Shown here: in pieces, positions 48,981 to 57,844 of the stretch | Numbering within the stretch: position 1 is the stretch's first letter | How the letters are laid out: each line of letters begins with the position of its first letter | Assembly (NCBI RefSeq): GCF_017744445.1 | Contig: NZ_JAGIBH010000014.1 | Coordinates: 1-64,000 of the forward strand | Direction of reading: 5' to 3' | From: Caulobacter sp. | Lineage (GTDB): Bacteria; Pseudomonadota; Alphaproteobacteria; Caulobacterales; Caulobacteraceae | Length of the DNA stretch: 64,000 nucleotides | Notes under the pieces: model-generated | What the model saw: the letters and a program-made list of their open reading frames with translations, nothing else | Told to the model about the DNA's origin: nothing | The model's database searches: none | Translations under genes and position numbers: made by a program

Positions 48981-50323
48981 TGGCCCACCGCCTTGGTCAG
49001 GATCTTGGCGAAGAAAGTGATGTCGATATCCAGCGTGGTCTCGGTGGCCGCGACCAGCAGCACGTCGTCCAGGCCCGCGCCCGCGTCGAGGCGCGAGAAC
49101 GGCACGCCGGCGATGACGCCGTGGCCGGCCAAAGTTTCCACCACGTCGGCGGCGTTCTTCGGCAGCTTGATCGCGAACTCGTTGAAGAAGCGCGGGGTCA
49201 GCACCTCGACGCCTGGCACGGCCTTCAGGGCGTCGCGCAGGGCGACGGCCTTCTGGTGGTTCAGGGCCGCCAGTTGGCGCAGGCCCGTCTCGCCCAGCAG
49301 GCTCATGTGGATCGAGAAAGCCAGGGCGCACAGGCCGCTGTTGGTGCAGATGTTCGACGTCGCCTTATCGCGACGGATGTGCTGCTCGCGGGTCGAGAGC
49401 GTCAGCACGAAACCGCGCTTGCCGTCGGCGTCGACCGTCTCGCCGCACAGGCGGCCCGGCATCTGGCGGACGAACTTTTCCTTGCAGGCGAAGAGGCCGA
49501 CATAGGGACCGCCGAAGTTCAGGCCGTTGCCGATCGACTGGCCCTCGGCCACGGCGATGTCGGCGCCCATCTCGCCGGGCGACTTCAAGAGGCCGTACGA
49601 GACGGCTTCGGTGGTCACCACGATCAGCAGCGCGCCGGCGGCGTGAGCGGCCTCGGCGATCTTGGTGACGTCGGTGACCGTGCCGAACACGTTCGGCGTC
49701 TGGACGACGACGCAGGCGGTGTCGGCGTCGATCGCGGCGATCACCGCGTCCTCGGCGTCGACGGCGGCCGGCATGGCTTGCGTCGAGACGCCCGCCGCGT
49801 GGGCCAGGGTCTCGATGGTTTCGATGTAGTGCGGGTGGACGCCGCCCGACATCACCGCCTTGTTCCGGCGGGTGACGCGCTGGGCCATCATCACGGCCTC
49901 GGCCGCGCCGGTCGAGCCATCATAGAGCGAGGCGTTGGCCACCTCCATGCCGGTCAGGGCCGCGACCTGGGTCTGGAACTCGAACAGCACCTGCAGAGTG
50001 CCCTGCGCGATTTCCGGCTGGTAGGGCGTGTAGCTGGTCAGGAACTCCGACCGCTGGATGATGTGGTCGACCGTGGCCGGCACGTGGTGGCGATAGGCGC
50101 CGGCCCCACAGAAGAACGGTCCCTCCCCCGCCGAACGATTGCGACGGGCCAGGCCCGCCATCTCGCGCTCGACTTCGATCTCGCCGGCGTGCAGCGGCAG
50201 GTCGACGGTTCCGTCGCGGCGGGCCGAGGCCGGCACGTCGACGAACAGATCGTCGATCGACTTCACGCCGATCGCGCCGAGCATCTCGACGCGGTCTTCG
50301 GGGGTCAGGGGGAGGTAACGCAT
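48977..50323 (-). CDS. gcvPA: Glycine dehydrogenase (decarboxylating) subunit 1
   Basis: A 448-residue protein, the N-terminal half of P-protein in the split form. MRYLPLTPEDRVEMLGAIGV, the FLTSYTPYQPEIAQGTLQ stretch and the NFGGPYVGLFACKEKFVRQMPGR segment (quoted without its last residues) mark the family. It forms a heterotetramer with gcvPB. The gap to gcvH is 21 bases, with no ribosome-binding site oddities. Confidence 0.96.
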   Translation of the reverse strand: MRYLPLTPEDRVEMLGAIGVKSIDDLFVDVPASARRDGTVDLPLHAGEIEVEREMAGLARRNRSAGEGPFFCGAGAYRHHVPATVDHIIQRSEFLTSYTPYQPEIAQGTLQVLFEFQTQVAALTGMEVANASLYDGSTGAAEAVMMAQRVTRRNKAVMSGGVHPHYIETIETLAHAAGVSTQAMPAAVDAEDAVIAAIDADTACVVVQTPNVFGTVTDVTKIAEAAHAAGALLIVVTTEAVSYGLLKSPGEMGADIAVAEGQSIGNGLNFGGPYVGLFACKEKFVRQMPGRLCGETVDADGKRGFVLTLSTREQHIRRDKATSNICTNSGLCALAFSIHMSLLGETGLRQLAALNHQKAVALRDALKAVPGVEVLTPRFFNEFAIKLPKNAADVVETLAGHGVIAGVPFSRLDAGAGLDDVLLVAATETTLDIDITFFAKILTKAVGQ

Positions 50324-50344
50324 TGGGTCTGCTTTCGCGGCGAA

Positions 50345-50710
50345 TTACAGAGTGGCGAGGAACGCTTCGTAGGCATCGCGGTCCATCAGGGCGTCGACCT
50401 CGGCCGGGTTCGACAGCTTGATCTTGGCGAACCAACCGCCGCTTTCCGGCAGGGCGTTGACGGTTTCCGGCGCGTCGCCCAGCTCGGCATTGCCTTCGAC
50501 GACTTCGCCCGACACCGGGGCGTAGACGTCCGAGGCCGCCTTGACGCTTTCGACGACGGCCAGGTTCTCGCCCTGCTTCACGGTCTTGCCGGCTTCCGGC
50601 ACTTCCACGAACACCACGTCGCCCAGTTGCTCGGCGGCATAGGCAGTAATGCCGACGGTGGCGACGTCGCCTTGGACGACGACCCATTCATGATCTTTGG
50701 TGAAACGCAT
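50345..50710 (-). CDS. gcvH: Glycine cleavage system H protein
   Basis: A 121-residue lipoyl-domain protein. The lipoylated lysine is Lys57 in AVVESVKAASDVYAP, and VGITAYAAEQLGDVVFVEVP is the preceding strand region. It carries the aminomethyl group from P- to T-protein. It lies 16 bases from the gcvT stop and shares the riboswitch-controlled transcript. Confidence 0.97.
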   Translation of the reverse strand: MRFTKDHEWVVVQGDVATVGITAYAAEQLGDVVFVEVPEAGKTVKQGENLAVVESVKAASDVYAPVSGEVVEGNAELGDAPETVNALPESGGWFAKIKLSNPAEVDALMDRDAYEAFLATL

Positions 50711-50726
50711 CTCTGTCGGCCCTTGA

Positions 50727-51839
50727 TTAGAGTTTGCGGACGTAACGGTTCGGCACGAACGGCGAGGCGACCACTTCGGCGGCCGCCTGCTTGCCTCGTA
50801 CGATGACTTTCAACTTGGTCCCGACCGCGGCGAAAGCCGGCGGGGCGAAACCGATGGCGATGGGGAAGCCGAGCGAGGGCGCGAAGCCGCCGCTGGTCAC
50901 CTTGCCGATGACATTGCCGGCTTCGTCGGCGATCTCGGCGCCTTCGCGGGCCGGGGCGCCTTCCAGCACCTTGAGGTTCACGCGGACGCGCGACAGCTCG
51001 CCGGCCAGCTCCTTGGCGATCCGGGCCGCGCCCAGATAGTCGCCGGCCTCGCGGCGCGACTTGCCGACGGCGAAGTTCAGGCCGGCCTCGATCGGCGAGA
51101 CGGTCTCGTCCAGGTCGTGGCCGTACAGCGGCAGGCCCGCTTCCAGGCGCAGGCTGTCACGGGCGCCCAGGCCGATCGGCTTGACGCGCTCGTCGGCCAG
51201 CAGGGTGTTCCACACGCGCTCGGCGGCGTCGGCCGGAACCGAAATCTCGTAGCCGTCCTCGCCCGTGTAACCCGAGCGCGAGATGATGGCGTCGACGCCG
51301 AAGGCCGTCAGGGCCTTGGTGTCCATGAACACCATCTGCGCGGCTTGCGGCACATGGGCGGCCAGCACGGCGGCGGCCTCGGGACCTTGCAGCGCCAGCA
51401 GCGCGCGGTCTTCCAGGCGGGTCACCGTGGCCTCGCCGGCCAGGACGTCGGCGATGATCTCGTAGTCGTTGTCCTTGCAGGCGCCGTTGACCACGACGAA
51501 CAGGCCGTCGTCGTCCGGACGCGCGGTCATCAGGTCGTCGATGATGCCGCCCTCGGCATTGAGCAGCACGCCATAACGCTGCTTGCCGGCCTTCAGGCCC
51601 TGATAGTCGGCCGAGACGACCTTCTCGAAGCTCTTGGCCGGGTTCTCACCACGGATGCGGGCCTGGCCCATGTGCGAGACGTCGAACAGGCCGGCGTGCT
51701 CACGGGTCCAGAGGTGCTCCTTCAGAACCCCGTCCTTGTACTGCACCGGCATGGAATAGCCCGCGAACGGCACCATGCGCGCGCCGGCCGCCACGTGGGC
51801 GTCGAAGAGCGGGGTCTTCTTGAGGTCTTGGTCGGACAC
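50727..51839 (-). CDS. gcvT: Aminomethyltransferase (glycine cleavage T protein)
   Basis: A 370-residue T-protein: KKTPLFDAHVAAGARMVPFAGYSMP at the start (cited as LFDAHVAAGARMVPFAGYS), the folate-site region with SRSGYTGEDGYEI, and DVSHMGQARI. It transfers the one-carbon unit to tetrahydrofolate, releasing ammonia. The start is GTG (SDQDLKKTP) with GGAG nine bases before it. It follows directly after a tandem glycine riboswitch. Confidence 0.96.
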   Translation of the reverse strand: MSDQDLKKTPLFDAHVAAGARMVPFAGYSMPVQYKDGVLKEHLWTREHAGLFDVSHMGQARIRGENPAKSFEKVVSADYQGLKAGKQRYGVLLNAEGGIIDDLMTARPDDDGLFVVVNGACKDNDYEIIADVLAGEATVTRLEDRALLALQGPEAAAVLAAHVPQAAQMVFMDTKALTAFGVDAIISRSGYTGEDGYEISVPADAAERVWNTLLADERVKPIGLGARDSLRLEAGLPLYGHDLDETVSPIEAGLNFAVGKSRREAGDYLGAARIAKELAGELSRVRVNLKVLEGAPAREGAEIADEAGNVIGKVTSGGFAPSLGFPIAIGFAPPAFAAVGTKLKVIVRGKQAAAEVVASPFVPNRYVRKL

Positions 51840-51884
51840 TAGGCAGGCTCCAAGCGGGGTCGGCGACGGGACCGGCGTCCGCCG

Positions 51885-52085
51885 GCAAGTCGCCCCCGCT
51901 GTCCCTTTGGCCTGAGAGATTCCGCCCCCCCCCCTCTGCTGTTTGGGGTCAGCCTTGCTCCTTCGGCGAGCCGGCCTTTCGGACGGCTACTTTCCAGCGT
52001 TCCTAAACCCGCGCGGTCCTTTTGCCTGAGCGTTTCCGGGGCGGTTGCGCCTTCGGCCTCGGGAACGAATCCCGACGTCTCCCGC
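51885..52085 (-). ncRNA. Tandem glycine riboswitch
   Basis: On the minus strand the leader holds two glycine aptamers. Aptamer 1 has GGGAGA, GGCCGAAGGCGCAA and the core CTCAGGCAAAAGGACCGCGC; aptamer 2 has CTGGAAAG, CGCCGAAGGAGCAAGGC and TCTCTCAGGCCAAAGGGAC. The core sequences and order are those of the gcvT leader riboswitch, which turns the operon on when glycine is high. A run of nine C on the plus strand lies inside aptamer 2. A possible -35 TTGACTC is at 52122-52128. Between the aptamer and the gcvT GTG there is another GC hairpin that could be the expression platform. Confidence 0.92.
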
Positions 52086-52150
52086 GAGGGTCGATGGGGT
52101 CAATGCGGGAGGGCTGCCCCTGAGTCAAGCTGGAGCACCGTCCCCCACCT

Positions 52151-52278
52151 CCGATTTCCCGGCGAAAGCCGGGACCCAGATTCATCCCGAGCGTTTAGGC
52201 GCTCGCGCCTACCTTCCGCACGAGACAAACGGCGCCCTGGGCTCGATCTGGGCCCCGGCTTTCGCCGGGGAGACCGGA
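52151..52278. repeat. Palindromic repeat (family A)
   Basis: Arms TTTCCCGGCGAAAGCCGGGA and CCCCGGCTTTCGCCGGGG on either side of about 85 bases, in the gap between the riboswitch promoter region and the 3' end of the convergent-facing protease gene. The right arm ends at the protease stop. Confidence 0.85.
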
Positions 52279-54777
52279 TTAAAGGGAGAGATCTCCGAAC
52301 CACTCCGTCTCGCCGATCGGCGGTCCCGGCGGGGTCACGACCTTGGCCTTGCCGTCCTCGACCAGCGACGCCAGGCGGCCGCCGCCCTCGTCGGCGACGA
52401 TGCCGGCCAGGGCGCGGGCCTGGGCGCGGTCGGCGGCGTCGCCGGCGGTGACGGCCTTCAATCCCTTGCCCCAGTCGGCCAGGCGCGCGCGGATGATGGC
52501 GGCGGCGGTCGGCGACAGGCTCTTGTCGGAGAGCGCATCGGCCAGGCTGACCACCATGCGCTGGCGCACGCGGCGGGCCAGTTCGGCCTGACGACCGGTC
52601 GCCTTGCCGTCGAAGGCGGCGAAGGCCAGGGCCTTGTCCAGCAGGCCCTCGACACCCGGCTGGGCCGGATCGCGACGCTTGGCCTCCATCAGGCGGTTCA
52701 GGCGGGCCGGCGCGAAGAGGTCGCTCCACACCAGGTCGGCGGCGACCTCGGCCGTCGCGGGCAGGTCGAACACCGGACCCTGCTGGAAGGTCTCGATGTC
52801 ATTGGCCTTGTCCGAGCCCTGCGACTGCCCCGAGGTCAGGACGTCCAGGGTCTTGTCGGAGAGATCCAGCGCCGCCGGCGTTACCGTCCGCAGCAGGGCG
52901 TCGATGGCGGCGACCTGGCGAGCAGCCGGGACGGGCTTGCTGGCCTCGTGGCCGTCGCCCTCGGCGCCGTAGGTGAAGTCGACACCGCCGACCAGCTTGG
53001 CGGTCGCGTCCACCTGGTAACGGTGGAAGATGTAGATCGGCACGACGATCCGGCGCAGGTCGGCCACCGACGCGCCCTTGGGCAGGTTGCCGAGACCGAA
53101 GCGATCCAGGGCGATCTTGCGCACGGCCATCAGGTGATCGAGCTCGGCGACGGGATCGGCGCCGTTGTCCCACACCGCGCCCAGAGGGTGGGGCGTGTCG
53201 GCGGCGCGGGCGTCCTCGTCGGAAACATAGCGCAGGCCGTCGGCCTGGCTCTTGTCGGCCTTGGCCTTCAGCCAGGTCTTCTCGTCCGTCCCGGCCGGCG
53301 CGGGGCTATACAGCCAATCGATCGCGAACTTGTCCCAGCTGCCCACCCCGCGCCCATAGGCGTCGGCGAAGTCCAGCTGCCCGCCCCTGATGGCGATCCT
53401 GGGCGCCGGATAGTCCATCACAGAGGCGCGGTCGCCATAGGCGCTGGCGGCGAAATTGTGCTGCAGGCCGATCGAGTGGCCGATCTCGTGGGTGGCCAGC
53501 TGGCGCAGGCGGGCCAAGGAGATCTGGATCGGGTCATTAGGCCCGCCCTGGCCGGTGGCGGTCGCACCTTCCAGGCCTTCGAAGATCAGCCGGTCCTGGC
53601 GAATGCGCTGCGAGCCCAGCAGGACGTCGCCCTTGACGATCTCGCCCGTGCGCGGATCGACCACCGCGTGGCCGTACGACCAGCCGCGCGTCTGGCGGTG
53701 CACCCAGTTGACGACATTGTAGCGAGCGTCCAGCGGCGAGACGCCGTCCGGCAAGACCTCGACCCTGAAGGCGTCGATGAAGCCGGCCGCCTCGAAGGCC
53801 TGGTTCCACCAGCGCCCGCCCTCGATCAGGGCCGAGCGCACCGGTTCGGGCGCGGCGCGGTCGACATAGAACACGATCGGCTTCTTGACCGGCGAGCGGG
53901 CGGCGGTCGGGTCGGTCTTTTCCAGGCGGAAGCGGTGGGCCAGGCGATAGACCAGGGGCTCGTTCAGCGGCGCGGAATAGTCGGCGACGGTATGGTCGAT
54001 GACGCCGACGCGCGGATCGTTCTGGCGGGGCGTATAGCCGGGCTCCGGCAAGGCCACGAACGAGTGGTGCAGCGCCAGGGTGACGTTGCGCGGATCGGGC
54101 ACGATGCCGCGAACCTCGCCGCCAGGATCATCGCCGACGAAGGTCTCGACCGCCTCCAGCTCGACGTTCAGCGGGAAGACATTGACCTCGCCGGTGTCGA
54201 CGTACGAGAGCCCGTCGTTCAGCCGGAAGTCGCCTTGCTTGGACCGCTTGAGGGTCTTGGCGATGCCCTGCGCATCGCGGACCAGGAAACTGGAGATATC
54301 GACCAGCAGTCGGCCATCCGCACCCTCGGCCTCGATGGCGTTGGACCAGACGCTGGAGATCGGAAACGAGTCCCGCACCGCCTGCTGCTCGTCGGCCGAA
54401 CCGCGCGCGGCCGAGAAGCCCCAGTTCTCGAACTGGGCGATGACCTTCCCGCCCACGCGGCGGAAGGCGATGATCTGGGTGTCGCCCGGCGCCGAACGGT
54501 CCAAGCCCGTTGGGTTTGAGCCGAGGCCGGCGCGCAGATAGGTCTGGTAGAGATACCGCCCGGCGATCCCGTCCGCGCCCGGCTTGGGCAGCAGCAGGAA
54601 GACCTTGCCGTCCTTCTTATCGACGAAGACCGGAACCAGCCCGTCCTTGCGCTCGAGCCCGGCGGTCGCCTCGGAGAACTTGTCGGTGGTTTTGGGCTTT
54701 TCAGCCGCCAGAGCCGGCGCGGCGATCGCGCTCACGCAGACGCTCGCCATCAACATGGCGACCACGGACGACTTCAT
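52279..54777 (-). CDS. Secreted zinc-dependent metalloprotease (DUF5117/DUF4953-type)
   Basis: An 832-residue exported protein (signal peptide to about residue 24, ALA-AE). A long N-terminal DUF5117-like region with HHSFVALPEPGYTPRQNDPR is followed by the protease core, where HEIGHSIGLQHN gives the HExxHxxGxxH zinc site, and a later SVMDYPAP Met-turn. The C-terminal 300 residues are helical. Members of this group are secreted proteases of unknown substrate in many proteobacteria and Bacteroidetes. The start has GGGAGGGG upstream. Only the zinc-protease class is certain. Confidence 0.9.
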   Translation of the reverse strand: MKSSVVAMLMASVCVSAIAAPALAAEKPKTTDKFSEATAGLERKDGLVPVFVDKKDGKVFLLLPKPGADGIAGRYLYQTYLRAGLGSNPTGLDRSAPGDTQIIAFRRVGGKVIAQFENWGFSAARGSADEQQAVRDSFPISSVWSNAIEAEGADGRLLVDISSFLVRDAQGIAKTLKRSKQGDFRLNDGLSYVDTGEVNVFPLNVELEAVETFVGDDPGGEVRGIVPDPRNVTLALHHSFVALPEPGYTPRQNDPRVGVIDHTVADYSAPLNEPLVYRLAHRFRLEKTDPTAARSPVKKPIVFYVDRAAPEPVRSALIEGGRWWNQAFEAAGFIDAFRVEVLPDGVSPLDARYNVVNWVHRQTRGWSYGHAVVDPRTGEIVKGDVLLGSQRIRQDRLIFEGLEGATATGQGGPNDPIQISLARLRQLATHEIGHSIGLQHNFAASAYGDRASVMDYPAPRIAIRGGQLDFADAYGRGVGSWDKFAIDWLYSPAPAGTDEKTWLKAKADKSQADGLRYVSDEDARAADTPHPLGAVWDNGADPVAELDHLMAVRKIALDRFGLGNLPKGASVADLRRIVVPIYIFHRYQVDATAKLVGGVDFTYGAEGDGHEASKPVPAARQVAAIDALLRTVTPAALDLSDKTLDVLTSGQSQGSDKANDIETFQQGPVFDLPATAEVAADLVWSDLFAPARLNRLMEAKRRDPAQPGVEGLLDKALAFAAFDGKATGRQAELARRVRQRMVVSLADALSDKSLSPTAAAIIRARLADWGKGLKAVTAGDAADRAQARALAGIVADEGGGRLASLVEDGKAKVVTPPGPPIGETEWFGDLSL

Positions 54778-54892
54778 GACCCCTCCCGAACGCATCGAAG
54801 CGCCGGGACTGTCGGGCGGGTTTGGAGGGATTGCAACTGTCTGGAGGCGACACACCCCGACTTGCTCGTCGAATGGGCTGCGCACCCAAAAC

Positions 54893-55022
54893 ACCGATTT
54901 CCCCGGCGAAAGCCGGGGCCCAGATGGAAGAGCGCTTGGGCTGGCGCTACGAGCGCTGAGCTCGTCTAATCATCCCCAGCACCTTGAGATCTGGGTCCCG
55001 GCTTTCGCCGGGAAGATCGGTT
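54893..55022. repeat. Palindromic repeat (family A)
   Basis: Arms CCCCGGCGAAAGCCGGGGCC and GGTCCCGGCTTTCGCCGGGA. The internal CTAATCATCCCCAGCAC is the reverse complement of the centre of the copy at 20362-20484. It separates the protease gene from the broken DUF1902 gene. Confidence 0.85.
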
Positions 55023-55187
55023 CTAGTGAGCATTTTCGGCCAAGAGTTCGGGCGCAAGCGTGATCGCGATCTCGAAGAACTCAGGCAGATTGGAGGCCTC
55101 GACGACCAAACCCACTATGTTGCTCTCCGAAATTCAGAAACCCGCTTCGGCGTCCCATTCGGCAGCAACATAGAGAGGATGGCGCAT
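55023..55187 (-). pseudogene. Broken DUF1902 (HicB-like) gene with in-frame TGA
   Basis: A single frame of 55 codons reads MRHPLYVAAEWDAEAGF, then TGA (55134-55136), then ISESNIVGLVVEASNLPEFF and EIAITLAPELLAENAH before TAG. Joined through the TGA this gives the compact pattern of DUF1902 proteins, which usually have a tryptophan exactly where the TGA stands (a TGG to TGA change would do it). A ribosome-binding site GGATC precedes the ATG, and the gene starts eight bases after the argS stop. It looks like a recently inactivated gene; a partner toxin is not visible. Confidence 0.6.
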
Positions 55188-55195
55188 GCGAGATC

Positions 55196-56998
55196 CTACA
55201 TCCGCTCGGGCGCTTCGATACCCAGCAGGTCGAGCGTCAGCTCCAGCTGCCGCAGCGTCGTCTCCGCCAGCGACAGGCGGGAGGCCCGCAGCTCTTCGGT
55301 GTCGGCGCTCATGATCGGGCAGGCGGCGTAGAACTTCGAGAAGGTCTGGGCCAGCTTGTAGGCGTGCTCGGCCACGAAGTTGGGGGCCTTCTTGTCATAG
55401 GCCTCCTGCAGGGCGCCCTCGAAGGCGTCCAGCAGCATGGCAAGGTCCCGCTCGGCCTGTTCGTGGATCACGATGCGGCCGGCGGTCGCGCCAGCTTCGG
55501 CGGCCTTGCGCAGCACGCTCTTGATGCGCACCGACTGGTACAGCAGGTACGGGCCGGTCTTGCCCTCGAAGCTGGTGAAGCGGTCGAGGTCGAAGACGTA
55601 CGAGGTGCCGCGGAAGTTCTGCAGGTCGGCGAACTTCAGGGCCGCGACGCCGACCTTGTGGGCGGTGTCCTCGAACTGGGCCTCGGAGAGCTCGGCGCCC
55701 AGGCCGGCTTCGCGCAGGCGCTCGCGGGCCTTTTCACGGGCCATCTCGATCAAGTCGTGCAGCTTCAGGACGCCGCCGGCGCGGGTCTTGAAGGGCTTGC
55801 CGTCCGTGCCGTTCATCGTGCCGAAGCCGATGTGCTCCAGCGAGCCCTCGGTCGCGTAGCCGGCCAGGTAGGCGGCGCGGAACACGGTCTCGAAGTGCAG
55901 GGCCTGACGCTGGTCCACGCAGTAGAGGATCAGGTGCGGGTCGAACGACTTGCGGCGATCCAGGATCGTCGCCAGGTCGGTCGTGCCGTACATGGCCGAG
56001 CCTTCCGACGACACCACCAGCAGCGGCGGCACGTCCTGCTTGTCGCCCTCGCGGGCCACGCGGACGATGCGGGCGCCCTGGTCCTCGACCAGCAGGCCCT
56101 TGACCTCCAGCTGGTTGACCATCGGCTCGATCAGGTCGTTGACGTCGCTCTCGCCCTTCCACAGGTCGAAGTCGACGCCCAGGGCGTGGAACTCGCGTTC
56201 CAGGGCCACGCGGCTGACATTGACGAAGTGACGCCACAGCAGGCGGTAGCCGAAGCGGCCGTTCTGCAGTTCGGCGGTCGCCTTGCGGGCGCGCTCCTTG
56301 AAGGCCGGATCTTCCTTCTGGCGGATCGAGGCGGCCGGATAAATGCGGTCGAGGTCGGCCAGGGTGATCCGGCTCTCGAACTCGGCCATGACCTTGGCTT
56401 CGTCGGCGGCGCTGAAGCCACGCGGAGCTTCCGGCAGCTTGTCCATCAGGGCGCGGATGAAGGCGTCCTCGTCGACGATGGCCGAGATGAGCAGGCCCAT
56501 CTGGAAGCCCCAGTCGCCGAAGTGGGCGTCGCCCACCACGTCGTCGCCGCGGAAGCGGTACAGGCGCTTGACCGACTCGCCGATGATCGAGGCGCGCAGG
56601 TGGCCCACGTGCATCGGCTTGGCCACGTTCGGGCCGGCATAGTCGATCAGGACCCGGCGCGGCTGCTCCAGCAGCTGGGCGCCGACCCGGTCATCGCCAG
56701 CGATCTCGCGAACGCGGGCCGACAGGGCCTCGTCGCTGACGCGCATGTTGATGAAGCCGACCCCGGCGATCTCCACCGAGGCCAGGCGCGGGTCGCCCTT
56801 GAGGATATCGACGACCTGCACGGCGATCTCGCGCGGATTGCGCTTGGCGCTCTTGGCCGCCGCGAGGGCGCCGTTGCACTGGAAATCGGCCAGGTCGGGT
56901 CGGTCGGAGGCGGTGACGCGTCCGAACTCGGGAGGCAGTCCGGCGGCCTGGAAAGCGGCCGCGGCCGCCTCGCTCAGGGACCGCTTCAAATCGTTCAT
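55196..56998 (-). CDS. argS: Arginyl-tRNA synthetase
   Basis: A 600-residue class I synthetase. DYAGPNVAKPMHVGHLRASIIGE contains the HIGH-like motif (HVGHLR), and the anticodon-binding domain at the C terminus contains YQSVRIKSVLRKA and AYKLAQTFSKFY. The KMSKS-equivalent loop is in GKPFKTRAGG. It charges tRNA-Arg. The ATG overlaps the upstream gene's stop by four bases (ATGA), coupling it to the secreted unknown. Confidence 0.96.
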   Translation of the reverse strand: MNDLKRSLSEAAAAAFQAAGLPPEFGRVTASDRPDLADFQCNGALAAAKSAKRNPREIAVQVVDILKGDPRLASVEIAGVGFINMRVSDEALSARVREIAGDDRVGAQLLEQPRRVLIDYAGPNVAKPMHVGHLRASIIGESVKRLYRFRGDDVVGDAHFGDWGFQMGLLISAIVDEDAFIRALMDKLPEAPRGFSAADEAKVMAEFESRITLADLDRIYPAASIRQKEDPAFKERARKATAELQNGRFGYRLLWRHFVNVSRVALEREFHALGVDFDLWKGESDVNDLIEPMVNQLEVKGLLVEDQGARIVRVAREGDKQDVPPLLVVSSEGSAMYGTTDLATILDRRKSFDPHLILYCVDQRQALHFETVFRAAYLAGYATEGSLEHIGFGTMNGTDGKPFKTRAGGVLKLHDLIEMAREKARERLREAGLGAELSEAQFEDTAHKVGVAALKFADLQNFRGTSYVFDLDRFTSFEGKTGPYLLYQSVRIKSVLRKAAEAGATAGRIVIHEQAERDLAMLLDAFEGALQEAYDKKAPNFVAEHAYKLAQTFSKFYAACPIMSADTEELRASRLSLAETTLRQLELTLDLLGIEAPERM

Positions 56999-57702
56999 TG
57001 TTTAGTGGAAGTCCCTGATTGGGTTTGGCCTGCTTGAGCAGTCTGGCCGGCGTTGACGCGGAAGCGCTTGCCCTCACGATTGAAGGCGGCCATTTCCGGC
57101 GTCACGTCGAAGCCGATCAGCACCTCGAAGTTCCCGCCGCTGACCTTCACGTCGGCGCGCGGAATGGTGATCTGCTCGATGGTTTCACGCGCATAGGCGC
57201 GGTCCTGGCCGGCGGCGAACGTCACCGGCAGGTCGAAATATTCCTTGGCGATGACCGCCTGGTTGCGCTCGGTCACGGCCACCCAATAGCGGTAGACGTG
57301 CTTGTCGCCCTGGGCCTGCGGGCCCTTGCCCAGCTGGAACAGGACCTCGGCGCGGATGCGGATCGGCTCGTCGCTCTTGTAGGCGCAGCCCGAGCTCAGG
57401 CTCTGGATCTCGCCGGTGAAGCCAGCCTGGGCGGCCGATTCCTTGGCGTCCTTGAACTCGACATAGCGGCTGGCGTCGTACAGCACCTTCACATAGGGGC
57501 ACGGGCCGGCATTGCGCAGCTGCGGCAGCGGCGCCTTGGGCTGGTTCCACTCTTCGTCGCGCTTCTTCTTCTTGGCGGCCTGATCGCCGTCGTCCTGGCC
57601 GCCACCGCCGCCCGGGCCTTGGGCGTGAGCGATCGTCGCCGTGGTCGCGGCGATCGAGACGGCCATCAAAGCGCTGAGGGCGAGCGAGAAGGTGCGGCGC
57701 AT
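56995..57702 (-). CDS. Exported protein of unknown function
   Basis: A 235-residue protein with an N-terminal signal (residues 1 to about 27, AHA-QG), then a Gly/Asp/Lys linker (GPGGGGGQDDGDQAAKKKKRDEE) and a folded part with two cysteines (AGPCPYVKVLYDASRYVEF and LSSGCAYKSDEPIRI). It is reminiscent of the Tat-pathway-signal-annotated proteins found upstream of argS in Caulobacter, but no function is known to me. The start MRRTFSLAL was chosen because it begins a good signal; the upstream frame runs into the ispH promoter region. It is co-translated with argS. Confidence 0.82.
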   Translation of the reverse strand: MRRTFSLALSALMAVSIAATTATIAHAQGPGGGGGQDDGDQAAKKKKRDEEWNQPKAPLPQLRNAGPCPYVKVLYDASRYVEFKDAKESAAQAGFTGEIQSLSSGCAYKSDEPIRIRAEVLFQLGKGPQAQGDKHVYRYWVAVTERNQAVIAKEYFDLPVTFAAGQDRAYARETIEQITIPRADVKVSGGNFEVLIGFDVTPEMAAFNREGKRFRVNAGQTAQAGQTQSGTSTKQ

Positions 57703-57844
57703 GAAACGTCGGTTCCGGACAAGAAGAGCCAAGCGGGACCATGGAGCCCCTTCGGCGTCATGCAGCCTGATAAAGGCATATGCGTGACGTCGCAACGACG
57801 CAGACTCCTGGCGCCGGGGCCCGTGAGCGACTAGTTTCCGCGCC

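Noticed and set aside
48980..50806. Plus-strand frame of 608 codons opposite gcvPA and gcvH
   Set aside because: Antisense shadow; the gcv genes on the other strand are unambiguous.
52045..54519. 824-codon plus-strand frame opposite the zinc protease
   Set aside because: Antisense shadow with arginine/glycine-rich composition; the minus strand has HEIGHSIGLQH and a signal peptide.
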